Source: Pseudonocardia autotrophica
GTDB taxonomy: Bacteria; Actinomycetota; Actinomycetes; Mycobacteriales; Pseudonocardiaceae
Assembly: GCF_000717175.1 (NCBI RefSeq)
Contig: NZ_JNYD01000030.1
Location: forward strand, 1 to 64,000
Length of the DNA: 64,000 nt
Direction: 5' to 3'
The notes below the pieces were generated by a model. That model saw only the letters and a program-made list of their open reading frames with translations, searched no databases and was not told the origin of the DNA. Of this stretch, positions 31,944 to 40,825 are shown piece after piece. Numbering within the stretch: position 1 is the first letter of the stretch; every line of letters begins with the position of its first letter. The position numbers and the translations under genes are program-made.

Positions 31944-33302
31944 GTGGCAGGCGCACCGAAGGAGATCCGCTTCAACGCCCTCGAGCAGGGCAACCCGAGC
32001 TTCCAGTCCTTCGGGCTCTGGGCGCACCCGCGGGACAAGGCCGTGGACTACACGTCCATCCGCTACTGGGCGGAGTACGCGCAGCTGCTCGAGCGCGGCC
32101 TGTTCGACAACCTCTTCATCGCCGACGTCTACGGCATGCCGGACGTCTACGAGGGCACCAAGGACGGCGCGCTGCGGAACGGCTGCCAGTCCCCCAGCGT
32201 CGACCCGGCCGTCCTGCTCCCCGCGATGGCCGCGGTGACCGAGAACCTCTGCTTCACCATGACCGGCAGCTGCACCTACGAGCAGCCGTACCAGTTCGCC
32301 CGCCGGATCTCGACGCTGGACCACCTGCTCGAGGGCAGGCTCGGCTGGAACATCGTGACCAGCTACCTGGCCAGCGGCGCCCGGGCGATGGGCCTGGACG
32401 GGCTGATCGCGCACGACAGGCGCTACGACATGGCGGACGAGTTCTGCGAGGCCGTCTACCGGCTGTGGGAGCAGAGCTGGGCGGACGGGTCGCTGGTCAA
32501 GGACAAGGCGACCCGCGTCTACGCGGACCCGTCGAAGGTCGAGGAGATCGTCTTCGAGGGCGAGTTCCACCGGTTCCGCGCCGTGCACGCCGTGGAGCCC
32601 TCCCCGCAGCGCACCCCCGTGCTGTTCCAGGCCGGCGGCTCCGAGCGCGGCCGGCGGTTCGCGGGCACCCATGCCGAGGGCATCTACCTCAACGGCACCA
32701 CCACGGAGATCGTCCGGGACAAGATCGCGACGATGGCCAAGGAGCTGGAGGCCGTCGGCCGCTCCCGGGAGTCGGCGAAGTTCTTCGCCGGGGTGTCGAT
32801 CTTCGTGGACGAGACCGAGGAGCTGGCGCGCGCCCGGTACAACGACTACCTGCGGTACACGAGCTTCGAGGGCCTCATCGCCACGATGTCCGGGATCATG
32901 GGCATCGACCTCTCGAACTACCCGGTGGACCAGCCCATCGAGTACGAGGAGAACGACGCCAACCGCTCCGCCCTCGAGATGTTCACCCGGGGCAACAGGT
33001 GGACGCTGCGCCAGGTGCTCGAGGAGAAGGCCTTGTGCGGCACCAACATGGCGCTCGTCGGCAGCCCGGAGCAGATCGCGGACGAGCTGATCCGCTGGAT
33101 GGACGAGACGGACCTCGACGGGTTCAACGTGGCCCGGATCGTGGCCCACGAGACCCTCGAGAACGTCATCGACCTGGTGATCCCGATCCTGCAGGAGCGC
33201 GGCCGCTACAAGACGGAGTACGCCCCCGGCACCTTCCGCGAGAAGCTCTTCGGCGCCGACCGCATCCCGCCGACGCACCTCGCCGGCACATTTCGGCGCT
33301 GA
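31944..33302 (+). CDS. flavin-dependent monooxygenase, NtaA/SnaA/SoxA family (LLM class)
   Basis: FMNH2-dependent monooxygenase (452 aa) of the nitrilotriacetate/desulfurisation branch. Blocks: NPSFQSFGLWAHPRDKA, LFDNLFIADVYGMPDVYEG, FTMTGSCTYEQPYQFARRISTLD, GRLGWNIVTSYL, and SPQRTPVLFQAGGSERGRRFA. GTG at 31944 is chosen because GAGGAG (31933-31938) is five nt upstream; an ATG at 31923 is possible. Monocistronic, divergent from the beta-propeller/TIM-barrel pair, and followed by a tandem repeat and strong hairpin. Needs a partner flavin reductase not seen here. Confidence 0.9.
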   Translation: MAGAPKEIRFNALEQGNPSFQSFGLWAHPRDKAVDYTSIRYWAEYAQLLERGLFDNLFIADVYGMPDVYEGTKDGALRNGCQSPSVDPAVLLPAMAAVTENLCFTMTGSCTYEQPYQFARRISTLDHLLEGRLGWNIVTSYLASGARAMGLDGLIAHDRRYDMADEFCEAVYRLWEQSWADGSLVKDKATRVYADPSKVEEIVFEGEFHRFRAVHAVEPSPQRTPVLFQAGGSERGRRFAGTHAEGIYLNGTTTEIVRDKIATMAKELEAVGRSRESAKFFAGVSIFVDETEELARARYNDYLRYTSFEGLIATMSGIMGIDLSNYPVDQPIEYEENDANRSALEMFTRGNRWTLRQVLEEKALCGTNMALVGSPEQIADELIRWMDETDLDGFNVARIVAHETLENVIDLVIPILQERGRYKTEYAPGTFREKLFGADRIPPTHLAGTFRR

Positions 33303-33347
33303 CGGCGGTGCTGACGGCGGTGCTGACGGCGGCGCTGACGGCGGCGC
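33298..33347. repeat. four tandem copies of a 12-bp unit
   Basis: The unit GCTGACGGCGGT repeats about four times with single-base changes, beginning within the last codon of the monooxygenase and ending in the terminator stem. The stop codon TGA lies in the first unit. Probably a slippage-derived array with no coding role. Confidence 0.7.
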
Positions 33348-33373
33348 GGGAGCCGGGCCATGGCTCCCGCGCC
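33343..33373. terminator. 12-bp perfect hairpin between convergent genes
   Basis: GGCGCGGGAGCC (33343-33354) and GGCTCCCGCGCC (33362-33373) with a 7-nt loop. It lies between the monooxygenase end and the end of the twelve-gene operon, 3 nt from the oxidase stop codon, and can serve both transcripts. Confidence 0.7.
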
Positions 33374-33376
33374 GGG

Positions 33377-34684
33377 TCAGTCCCGCGGGAGCTTGCCGGG
33401 GTTGAGCAGGCCTGCGGGGTCGAAGCGGTCCGCGGCGGCCCAGCGCGGCGGCATGTCCTCGTGCACCACCCAGCTGTGCGGGCTGTCGACGGCGAGGCCC
33501 TCGGCACGCAGCCGCTCCATGCCCGCGTGCACCAGGGCGTCGTCGCGGTGCGGGGCGAGGATCCGGGCCATCAGGCACGGGCCCTCGGGGCCGCGGATGC
33601 CCTCGAGCTGCACGGTCGCGTCCGCGAAGGCCTCGCCGATGAGCACCCGTTTGCCCAGGATCGCGTTGCCGCGCACCAGGACGTGGTACAGCTCGGGGCG
33701 CCTGGCCTTGGCCCGCACGGTGGTGTGGTTGTTGATGAAGGTCGCGAGGAAACGCACCGCCTCGGGCCGCACACCCGAGACGCTGCCGCCGCCCCGCTCC
33801 ACGATCTCCCGCACCGCCTCGGCCTGCTCGACGCCGACGACCGCCCGCAGGTTCGTCCGGCCCGGCACGAAGCCCGGGTCCTCGGGGAAGAGCGCCGCGA
33901 GCTCCGGCTCGGTCACCGCGAGGATCTGCGGCGGCGGGTCCAGCCGCAGGATCTCGAGGGCCATCGCGGCACCCGCGTCGAGGTCCGGCACGGAGGCGAA
34001 CACGGCGGTCCGCTCCCGCGCCGGCACGGTCCTTAGCCCCACCCGCACGATCAGCCCGGTGGTGCCGAAGGCGTGCACATGCGGGGTGGTGTCCGGGAAC
34101 CGCACCTCGACGGGCTCGGCGTCGGCGGTGACCCGCACGAGCGTCAGGGCCTGCACGAACCCCTCGTGGTTGAAGCCGTGCTCGATCGAGCCCGGTCCCC
34201 CGGCCCCGCCGCCCACGTACCCGGCGACGGTGCTGTTCAGCGTGGTCGGGAACATCGCCGGCTCGCGGCCGGTGCCCTCGAGGAACGCGAACAGGTCGTG
34301 CCAGCTGGTGCCGGGCAGCGCGCTGACCACGCCGTCGTCGTCGAGGACGATGTCCCCGGCGAGCTCGTGGAAGTCCACCATGATTCCCTGCGCGAGCGGG
34401 ATGATCTGCCCGTAGTTCGAGGTGCCCTTGCCGCGTGCGGTGAGCGGGATCCCGCGCTCGTGCGCGAACCGGGCCAGGGCCCGGACGGCCTCGACCGTCC
34501 GGACCGTGACCACGGCGTCGGGCAGGGTCCGCGGGATGCTGCCGTGGATGATCGGCGAGACCCAGGAGAAGTCCTTGGTCGCGGCCTTGCAGGCGGCCTC
34601 GTCGGCGCCGACCCCGGCGGAGTCGCCGAGGAGGGCGCGCAGGTCCGCCGCGAGTGTCTCGGGGAGAACGGTCCCTGCCGCCAT
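33377..34684 (-). CDS. FAD-binding oxidase (GlcD/vanillyl-alcohol-oxidase-type)
   Basis: FAD-linked oxidoreductase (435 aa) with an N-terminal PCMH FAD-binding domain: VRTVEAVRALARFAHERGIPLTARGKGTSNYGQ (about 62-95, split) and PTTLNSTVAGYVGGGAGGPGS (about 145-165), then a substrate domain ending FDPAGLLNPGKLPRD, the typical GlcD ending. It should oxidise a hydroxy-acid or alcohol. ATG start overlaps the amidase stop by one base (TGATG). Last of the twelve-gene operon, so probably the last oxidation step of that pathway. Substrate unknown. Confidence 0.87.
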   Translation of the reverse strand: MAAGTVLPETLAADLRALLGDSAGVGADEAACKAATKDFSWVSPIIHGSIPRTLPDAVVTVRTVEAVRALARFAHERGIPLTARGKGTSNYGQIIPLAQGIMVDFHELAGDIVLDDDGVVSALPGTSWHDLFAFLEGTGREPAMFPTTLNSTVAGYVGGGAGGPGSIEHGFNHEGFVQALTLVRVTADAEPVEVRFPDTTPHVHAFGTTGLIVRVGLRTVPARERTAVFASVPDLDAGAAMALEILRLDPPPQILAVTEPELAALFPEDPGFVPGRTNLRAVVGVEQAEAVREIVERGGGSVSGVRPEAVRFLATFINNHTTVRAKARRPELYHVLVRGNAILGKRVLIGEAFADATVQLEGIRGPEGPCLMARILAPHRDDALVHAGMERLRAEGLAVDSPHSWVVHEDMPPRWAAADRFDPAGLLNPGKLPRD

Positions 34685-36180
34685 CAGAACCCTTCCGGAG
34701 CGGTGAACCCGACGAGCCCCGCCTCCTCGGCGAGCGCGGCCACGGCGAGCGGGGTGCGGTCGTCGAGGTAGCGACCGAGCAGCTGCGCGCCGATCGGCAG
34801 GCCGGAAGCCGCCCCGGCACCCAGCGGCACCACGGTGGCGGGACCGCCACCGAGGCCGGAGATCCGGCTCCACGCGCCGACGGCGTCGCCGGCCGGGTAC
34901 GGCCGCCCGTCGAGCTCCAGGGTGCGGCGGTCGTTCGGGACGTCGGAGTGCCGCGGCGCGGCACACGGTGCGGCCGGGCACAGCACCACGTGGTGCCGCT
35001 CGTGGATCTCCGCCCAGCGCGCGGCGATCGCACGCTGCGCCTCGAAGTCGTTCAGCGCGTCGCGCAGGGACTGGACGTGCCCGCGGGCCATGTCTCCCGC
35101 TCGGCCGGTCGCCCCGGCTCCGGCGAGGTGGACGCTGCGCGCGAACGCCTCCGGGTCCAGGCCGTGCACGACCTCGCCGGCCTGCAGGCGCACGAACAGC
35201 TCGATCGCCTCCTCGCCGCGCACCGGTGGGGCGGTCAGTTCCTCGACCTGCGCCCCGGCCCGGTCCAGGGCGTCGGCGAAGGCGCGGATCGCGTCGCGGG
35301 TCTCGGAGTCGACGGGGCAGGCAGGGTCGTCGAGCCAGACCGCCACCCGGGCGCCCGCGAGCGAGGTGACCCGGGCGGGCGGCAGCTCCAGCCGCCAGGC
35401 GTGGGCGTCGAGCCCCTCGGCCCCGGCGATCGCGTCGAGGAACCGGGCCGAGTCCGCGGCCGAGCGGGTCATCGGGCCGACGGCCGAGACCATCGGCTCC
35501 AGCAGCCCGCCCTCCGGCCACGGCATGTGCCCGAGCTTGGACACGATCCCGTTCGACGGCCGGTGCCCGAACAGGCCGCACCACGCGGCGGGGACCCGCA
35601 GCGACCCCGCGAGGTCGCTGCCGAAGTCCGCCACCGCGATCCCGGCGGCGACCGCGGCCCCGGACCCGCCGGACGACCCGCCCGGCGACCGCTCACGGTC
35701 GAACGGGTTGAGCGTGCGGCCGAGGTCCTCGTTCACCGACTGGTGGTCGGCGAGGTAGACCGGCACGTTCGTCTTGCCGACGACGACGGCGCCGGCCTCG
35801 CGCAGCCGCCGAACCAGCGGGGAGTCCACCGTGGCCTGCCGCGCGTCGGACAGCCGGCCGTGCGAGGTGCGCATGCCGGCGGCGTCGAACGCGTCCTTGA
35901 TCGTGACGGGCAGGCCGGCGAGCGGGCCGACCGGCTCGCCCGCGGCGCGGGCCGCGTCGACCGCGTCCGCGGCGGCGCGGGCGCCCTCGTCGTCCCGGTC
36001 CACGACTGCGTTCAGCTCGCCGCCCGCCCCGTCGAGCAGGGCGAGGTGCTCCTCCAGCAGCGCCCGCGCGGTGACGGCCCCGGAGTCGAGGTCCGCCAGC
36101 ATCCGGGTGCCGTCGAGGGCGGCGAGCGAGGGGAGAGTGCCGGAGGCGGAGCCTGCGGAGCCGACCGTCGGTGCCGTCAC
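34684..36180 (-). CDS. amidase (amidase-signature family)
   Basis: Amidase-signature hydrolase (498 aa). The Ser-cisSer-Lys triad is complete: Lys in LPVTIKDAFDAAG (about residue 94), cis-Ser in SPGGSSGGSGAAV and nucleophile Ser in DLAGSLRVPA. GTG start overlaps the flavin monooxygenase gene by 4 nt. Second amidase of the operon, not close in sequence to the AtzH-fused one, so two different C-N bonds are probably broken. Substrate unknown. Confidence 0.92.
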   Translation of the reverse strand: MTAPTVGSAGSASGTLPSLAALDGTRMLADLDSGAVTARALLEEHLALLDGAGGELNAVVDRDDEGARAAADAVDAARAAGEPVGPLAGLPVTIKDAFDAAGMRTSHGRLSDARQATVDSPLVRRLREAGAVVVGKTNVPVYLADHQSVNEDLGRTLNPFDRERSPGGSSGGSGAAVAAGIAVADFGSDLAGSLRVPAAWCGLFGHRPSNGIVSKLGHMPWPEGGLLEPMVSAVGPMTRSAADSARFLDAIAGAEGLDAHAWRLELPPARVTSLAGARVAVWLDDPACPVDSETRDAIRAFADALDRAGAQVEELTAPPVRGEEAIELFVRLQAGEVVHGLDPEAFARSVHLAGAGATGRAGDMARGHVQSLRDALNDFEAQRAIAARWAEIHERHHVVLCPAAPCAAPRHSDVPNDRRTLELDGRPYPAGDAVGAWSRISGLGGGPATVVPLGAGAASGLPIGAQLLGRYLDDRTPLAVAALAEEAGLVGFTAPEGF

Positions 36181-37382
36181 GCCACTGCGCTTTCTGCCTC
36201 GAGCGCCTGCTGCCCGTCGGCCGACATGGCGATCCCGAGCCGCGGCGCCACCTCGGCGGCGAACATCCGCAGCTGGTCCTGCTGCTGCTCCGGGGTGAGG
36301 CCCAGGGCGTCCATCGCGACCGAGAGCCGGCGCAGGCCGAGCCGGTCGCGGTACTCCGCGATCTGCTCCGCGACCTCGTCGAAGTCACCGACGACATAGA
36401 TCCGCTGGCGCATCGACTCCTCGAGGGTCGGCGCGTAGTCGAACGGGGTGGAGTCCATGCCGGCGGGCGGGTCGTAGGTGGCGAACCGGCCGTAGGGCGA
36501 GAGCAGCTTGGTCAGCTCGTCGTGCCCGGGCCGGGCCAGCGCGACGGCCTCCTCGTGCGTCGGCGCGACGTTGACGTGCAGGACGAGCATCTGCTCCTCC
36601 CCCACCTCCGTCGGCCGGCCGTGCTTCGCAGTGAGCTCCGCGTGCAGCGCCCAGGCCTTCTCCAGGCGCGCCGCCGACTGTCGGGTGTAGACGCCGATGT
36701 GCCCGTGCTCGGCCACGTAGTCGACGGTCCGCGGTGAGGTGCAGGCCTGGTAGATCTCGACCTCGCGGGTCACGTTCGGGACCAGCGCGAGGTCCTGCAC
36801 GAACCCGCCGCGGTCCGGGATCCCGGCCGGCGGGAACTGGAAGTGCGTGCCCTGGTGGGAGAACCGCTCCTGGGTGAACGCGGCCCGGATCGCGGCCATG
36901 GCTTCGGCGAAGTGCTCGCGGTTGGCCTGCTCGGCATCCGCGTCGAGCCCGTTGTCCCCCGACTCGATCTTCGCGCCGAGGGTCTGCATCTCCCGCGGCA
37001 CGGTGCCCCGGCCCACGCCGAAGCGCATCCGGCCGCCGGTGAGGATGTCCGCCGCGGCGAAGTCCTCGGCCAGCCGCAGCGGGTTCCACTGCGGGACGAT
37101 GTTGAACATCTGGCCGAAGTTCAGCCGCCGCGTGACGGCCGCCGAGTACAGGCCCAGCAGGACCTGGTTCGGGACGACCTCGTAGCCCTCGTGCTGGAAG
37201 TGGTGCTCGGTGTACCAGAAGGTGTCGAAGCCGACCTCGTCCGCGACCTTCGCCAGGTCGACGAAGTCGCCGAACGCGTCCGCGTAGTCCTGGCGCCCGT
37301 ATCGGCGGGAGGTGGCGGCGGGGCCGGCGGCGCCGGCGTCGGGCATCCGGACGGCGCCCAGGATGTTGGTGTCGATGCGCAT
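36177..37382 (-). CDS. luciferase-like flavin monooxygenase (alkanal monooxygenase alpha-like)
   Basis: LLM-class flavin monooxygenase (401 aa). Blocks: FDTFWYTEHHFQHEGYEVVPNQ, LNFGQMFNIVPQWNPLRLAEDFAAADILTGGRMRFGVGRG, and RQRIYVVGDFDEVAEQIAEYRDRLGL. It belongs to a different branch from the three NtaA/SnaA-type enzymes in this window. ATG start, 32 nt after the permease gene. Within an operon of amidases and a RutB-like hydrolase, it is the best candidate for ring-opening or hydroxylation of the imported compound. FMNH2 source not in the window. Confidence 0.9.
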   Translation of the reverse strand: MRIDTNILGAVRMPDAGAAGPAATSRRYGRQDYADAFGDFVDLAKVADEVGFDTFWYTEHHFQHEGYEVVPNQVLLGLYSAAVTRRLNFGQMFNIVPQWNPLRLAEDFAAADILTGGRMRFGVGRGTVPREMQTLGAKIESGDNGLDADAEQANREHFAEAMAAIRAAFTQERFSHQGTHFQFPPAGIPDRGGFVQDLALVPNVTREVEIYQACTSPRTVDYVAEHGHIGVYTRQSAARLEKAWALHAELTAKHGRPTEVGEEQMLVLHVNVAPTHEEAVALARPGHDELTKLLSPYGRFATYDPPAGMDSTPFDYAPTLEESMRQRIYVVGDFDEVAEQIAEYRDRLGLRRLSVAMDALGLTPEQQQDQLRMFAAEVAPRLGIAMSADGQQALEAESAVA

Positions 37383-37414
37383 CTCAGGAACTCCAGGTCT
37401 CGGTCGTCGCCGGC

Positions 37415-38299
37415 TCAGTCGTCCGAAGACATGGCGGACTCGTGCCAGCGCCGCAGCGCGAGCACCTCCACCAGCCGGACGAGCCCGAACAGCAGCAGCG
37501 AGACGCAGCTCGCGGCGATGACGGCGAGGAACAGGCGCGGCATGAGCAGTTGCTGCGCGGTGGACGTGATGACGTAGCCGAGGCCGCCCTGGCCGCCGCC
37601 GATGCCGGCGACGAACTCGCCGACGATCGCGCCGATGACGGACGAGCCCGCGGCGATCCGCAGCCCGGTCAGCACGTAGGGCAGCGCGTACGGGATGCGC
37701 AGGACGCTCATCTCGTAGCGCTTCGAGGCTCCGGCCATGGCGAACAGCTGCACGAGGTTCCGGTCGGTGGACTTGAGGCCGGTCAGCGTGTTCGCGGTGA
37801 CCGGGAAGACGGCGATCATGGCGGCGACCACGGTGTTCGTCGTGGGGCCGGGGCCGAGCCAGACGACCAGGATCGGCGCGACGGCGATGATCGGGATGGT
37901 CTGCAGCAGGACCATGTAGGGGTAGAGGCCGCGCTCGGCGACGTTCCAGCGGGCCATCACGAACGCCACCGCGAACCCGACGACGGCGGCGAGCAGGAAC
38001 CCGCCGTACGCCTCGCCCATGGTCACCAGGGTCGGCTCGACCAGGGTGCCGATCGCGGGCCCGATCTCGGCGAGGACGTCGAGCGGGGCGGGGACCAGGA
38101 ACTTCGGGACCCCGAACAGGCTGATCAGCGCCTGCCACAGCGCCACGGCGATCACGAGGACCACCAGCGGCGGCAGCACGAACGACAGCAGGGTTCGGCC
38201 GGACGGGGCCTTGCGCGGCACCGTCGGCCGGGCGGCCGCCTGCGGGGTGGCCGGGGTCTGCGCCGGGGGCGTCGCCGGAGTCTTCTCTGCGATGCTCAT
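37415..38299 (-). CDS. ABC transporter permease, TauC/SsuC type
   Basis: Inner-membrane permease (294 aa) with a Pro/Ala-rich cytoplasmic N-terminus (1-35) and six hydrophobic segments. The EAA loop is visible as NLVQLFAMAGASKRYEMSVLRIPYALPYVL, and IGAIVGEFV is typical of the nitrate/sulfonate/taurine permeases. ATG start overlaps the ATPase stop by 4 nt (ATGA). Works with the ATPase and binding protein next to it. Confidence 0.92.
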   Translation of the reverse strand: MSIAEKTPATPPAQTPATPQAAARPTVPRKAPSGRTLLSFVLPPLVVLVIAVALWQALISLFGVPKFLVPAPLDVLAEIGPAIGTLVEPTLVTMGEAYGGFLLAAVVGFAVAFVMARWNVAERGLYPYMVLLQTIPIIAVAPILVVWLGPGPTTNTVVAAMIAVFPVTANTLTGLKSTDRNLVQLFAMAGASKRYEMSVLRIPYALPYVLTGLRIAAGSSVIGAIVGEFVAGIGGGQGGLGYVITSTAQQLLMPRLFLAVIAASCVSLLLFGLVRLVEVLALRRWHESAMSSDD

Positions 38300-39042
38300 G
38301 CCGCCGCCAATCGCGCGCCGATGTACTTCACGGTCTCGTCGAGCGCATCGGTGTCGCGCGCCGCGTCCGGGTCCGTGCCGGGCGGGCTCGGGGACTCCAC
38401 GATCTCCACGATCCGGCCGGGTCCCGAGGCCATGACGACGACCTCGTGGGCGATCTTCACGGCCTCGCGGATGGAGTGGGTGATGAACAGGACGCCGAAG
38501 CGGCGCTCGCGCCACAGCCGGATCAGCTCGTCCGCCATGCGGTCACGGGTGAACTCGTCGAGGGCCGCGAAGGGCTCGTCCATCAGCATCAGGTCCGGCT
38601 CGGAGGCCAGCGCCCGGGCCAGCGAGACGCGCATCCTCATGCCGCCGGACAGCTCCCGCGGCAGGGACTTCTGCACGTTCTCCAGGCCGACCAGGCGCAG
38701 CGCCTCGACCGCCCGGCGGCGGGTCTCGGCCCGCGGCACCTTGCGGATCCTGGAGACGAGCTCGGTGTTGGCCAGCACGTTCCGCCAGGCCATCAGCGTC
38801 GGGTCCTGGAAGACGTAGGAGTTCTGGGTGGAGCCGATGCTCAGCTCACCGGTCGTCGGTGAGGACAGCCCGCCGGCCATCCGGAGCAGGGTGGTCTTGC
38901 CGCAGCCCGAGGGCCCGACGATGCTCACCACCTTCCCCGGGCCGATCGTCAGGTCGATCGGGGCGAGGGCGGTGAAGCCGTTCGAGTAGGTCTTGGTGAC
39001 GCCGGCGAACCTGACCAGGTCCGCCTGCACGGCAGTCGTCAT
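38296..39042 (-). CDS. ABC transporter ATP-binding protein, TauB/SsuB type
   Basis: ATPase (248 aa) of the nitrate/sulfonate/taurine/pyrimidine importer family. Walker A GPSGCGKTT (about 44-52), Q-loop YVFQDPTLMAW, signature LSGGMRMRVSLARAL and Walker B LMLMDEPFAALD; THSIREAV supplies the switch His. ATG start with AGGAGA upstream, 11 nt after the binding-protein gene. Confidence 0.94.
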   Translation of the reverse strand: MTTAVQADLVRFAGVTKTYSNGFTALAPIDLTIGPGKVVSIVGPSGCGKTTLLRMAGGLSSPTTGELSIGSTQNSYVFQDPTLMAWRNVLANTELVSRIRKVPRAETRRRAVEALRLVGLENVQKSLPRELSGGMRMRVSLARALASEPDLMLMDEPFAALDEFTRDRMADELIRLWRERRFGVLFITHSIREAVKIAHEVVVMASGPGRIVEIVESPSPPGTDPDAARDTDALDETVKYIGARLAAA

Positions 39043-39053
39043 GGGGGGTCTCC

Positions 39054-40064
39054 TCAGGGGGCCGGCGGCAGCGTCGTCGGGGCGGGGACGGTGGGCAGGG
39101 CCGAGGTGTCGAACAGGCTCGCCGGGTCGAGGCCCGGCTCGAGCGCGCCGAGCTGCGTCATCTGGTCGACGAGCGTGGACCAGCGCGCCGGGGTCATCGC
39201 GCCGAGCGCGGTGGCGCCGTCCCCGGCGGTGAGGAACTGCCGCTGGGCGTCCCACGCGAACCAGTTCGCGGCGGCGTCGAGCTGCGGGTTCTCCTGCTGG
39301 AGGGTGGCGTTGACCTTCTCCGCCAGAGCGGTGTCCGACATGTACGCGGACCAGCCGCGCATCGTCGCGTCGAGGAAGGACCTGACCTTCTCCGGGTTGT
39401 CGCGGAGGAAGTCCTCGGTCGTGAAGATGACGTCGTTGTAGGGGTTGTAGCCCGCGCTGGCGTAGCTCAGGAAGCGCGTCTGCACACCCTCCTTCTGCGC
39501 CGTGTACGCCTCGTTGGTCGGCCAGCCCTGCTGGACGGCGGCGTCGTCGTGCACGAAGGTGGCGATCGAGCCGTTGTACGCGGCGGTGGTGAAGTCGATG
39601 CCCTGGGAGCGCTTGACCCACTCCTGGCCGAGCTGTCCGGTCTGGACGTACCAGGTGCGGCCCGCAAGGTCCTTCCAGTCCTGGGCTCCGCTGTCCGCGT
39701 GGACCATCACGCCGACCGGGTTCTCCTGGAACAGCGCGGCCACGGCGACGATCGGGATCCCGGTCGCCTTCGCGTTGGCGACCGTGGTGGCGTCGCTCAG
39801 CCCGAAGTCGGCGCGGCCCGAGGCCACGACCTGCGTCTGCGACACCTGCGGGCCGCCGGGCTGGATGTCGACGTCCAGGCCCTGCTGCGCGAAGAGGCCC
39901 TGCTCCTCGGCGGCGTAGAAGCCGCCGGACTCGGCGGTCGGGTACCAGCCCAGCACGACGCTCACCGGCTCGGCGCCCGCGCTCGCCGGCGCCGCCGACG
40001 TGCCGCACGCCGCCAGGCCGAGCGCGAGGAGCCCGCCGAGCGCGGCGGTCAGCAGGCGCTTCAC
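39054..40064 (-). CDS. substrate-binding lipoprotein, NMT1/THI5-like (SBP of TauABC-type importer)
   Basis: Binding lipoprotein (336 aa): lipobox LAAC gives Cys20. The mature part resembles NMT1/THI5-like proteins that bind pyrimidines, riboflavin-type or sulfonate ligands: VVLGWYPTAESGGFYAAEEQGLF at the start, GGPQVSQTQVVASGRADFG, and WGSLxx-like DLAGRTWYVQTG. GTG start overlaps the creatininase-family gene by 4 nt. A paralog is encoded divergently at 46114; the two share FNPY/YNPY, GAM---RW-T and DQM-Q-GAL blocks. Ligand unknown, but the operon suggests a nitrogen-rich ring compound. Confidence 0.9.
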   Translation of the reverse strand: MKRLLTAALGGLLALGLAACGTSAAPASAGAEPVSVVLGWYPTAESGGFYAAEEQGLFAQQGLDVDIQPGGPQVSQTQVVASGRADFGLSDATTVANAKATGIPIVAVAALFQENPVGVMVHADSGAQDWKDLAGRTWYVQTGQLGQEWVKRSQGIDFTTAAYNGSIATFVHDDAAVQQGWPTNEAYTAQKEGVQTRFLSYASAGYNPYNDVIFTTEDFLRDNPEKVRSFLDATMRGWSAYMSDTALAEKVNATLQQENPQLDAAANWFAWDAQRQFLTAGDGATALGAMTPARWSTLVDQMTQLGALEPGLDPASLFDTSALPTVPAPTTLPPAP

Positions 40065-40825
40065 CGCGCAGTCCGGAACTCGAAGGCGGACATCTGTGCG
40101 TAGGCCGACGCCAGCCGGCCGGTCCAGTGGGTCACGATCTCCTTGCCGATCTCGGCGGTGGCGGCCCGGGGGTCGCCGATCACGCCGTTGGTGGTGAGGT
40201 CGTCGCTGATCCACGCGGTGGGCAGCGCGCCCTCCAGGCTCAGCTCGCCGGGGAACAGTGCGGGGAGGTGGTCGCCGCCGAGGACGAACCGGTCGGTGTG
40301 GACGGTCTCCGGCGCCAGGTGGAGCATCACCGAGGTCTCGACGTGTCCACCGTGGATGGAGAACTCGGCGTCGGGCAGGTCGAGGCCCTGGGGCACACCG
40401 AGCCTGCCGGTGGTCACGGGGAAGACCAGCAGGCCGGACTCGGTGCGGATGTCGCGGGCGGCGACGTCGAGCGAGGCGGGGTTGCCGCCGTGCCCGTTGA
40501 CGAACGCGAGCCGGGTGAAGCCGGAGGCGGCGACCGAGCGACCGACGTCCTTGAGCACCGCGAGCAGGGTCTCGCTCGACAGGCTCATGGTGCCGGCCCA
40601 GCCGAGGTGCTCGGTGGACTTGCCGTAGTGCAGCGTCGGGAGGACCCAGACCTCGGCGTCCGTCTGGTCGGCGGCCAGCGCGGCGATCTGCTCGCCGACG
40701 AACGCGTCCGTCATGACGGGCAGGTGCGGGCCGTGCTGCTCGATCGCGCCGAGGGGCTGGACGACGACGGCCTTCGTCTTGTCGAGGTCCTTGATGTCCG
40801 AGGTGGACAGCTGCGCGAGCTTCAC
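40061..40825 (-). CDS. creatininase family protein
   Basis: Metal-dependent amidohydrolase (254 aa) of the creatininase/MftE family, which opens cyclic amides or cleaves related C-N bonds. Metal ligands are visible: E29, H31 in GAIEQHGPHL and D40, with NGHGGN (about 107-112) and HGGHVETS (about 157-164, metal Glu). GTG at 40825 gives a 4-nt overlap with the cupin gene. Placed between transporter and hydrolases it may open a lactam-like ring. Members also act on guanidino-linked and ring amides, so substrate remains open. Confidence 0.88.
   Translation of the reverse strand: MKLAQLSTSDIKDLDKTKAVVVQPLGAIEQHGPHLPVMTDAFVGEQIAALAADQTDAEVWVLPTLHYGKSTEHLGWAGTMSLSSETLLAVLKDVGRSVAASGFTRLAFVNGHGGNPASLDVAARDIRTESGLLVFPVTTGRLGVPQGLDLPDAEFSIHGGHVETSVMLHLAPETVHTDRFVLGGDHLPALFPGELSLEGALPTAWISDDLTTNGVIGDPRAATAEIGKEIVTHWTGRLASAYAQMSAFEFRTAR

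Noticed and set aside
33298-33347. CRISPR-like array
   Set aside because: Units are 12 bp, directly adjacent and without spacers; simple tandem repeat.
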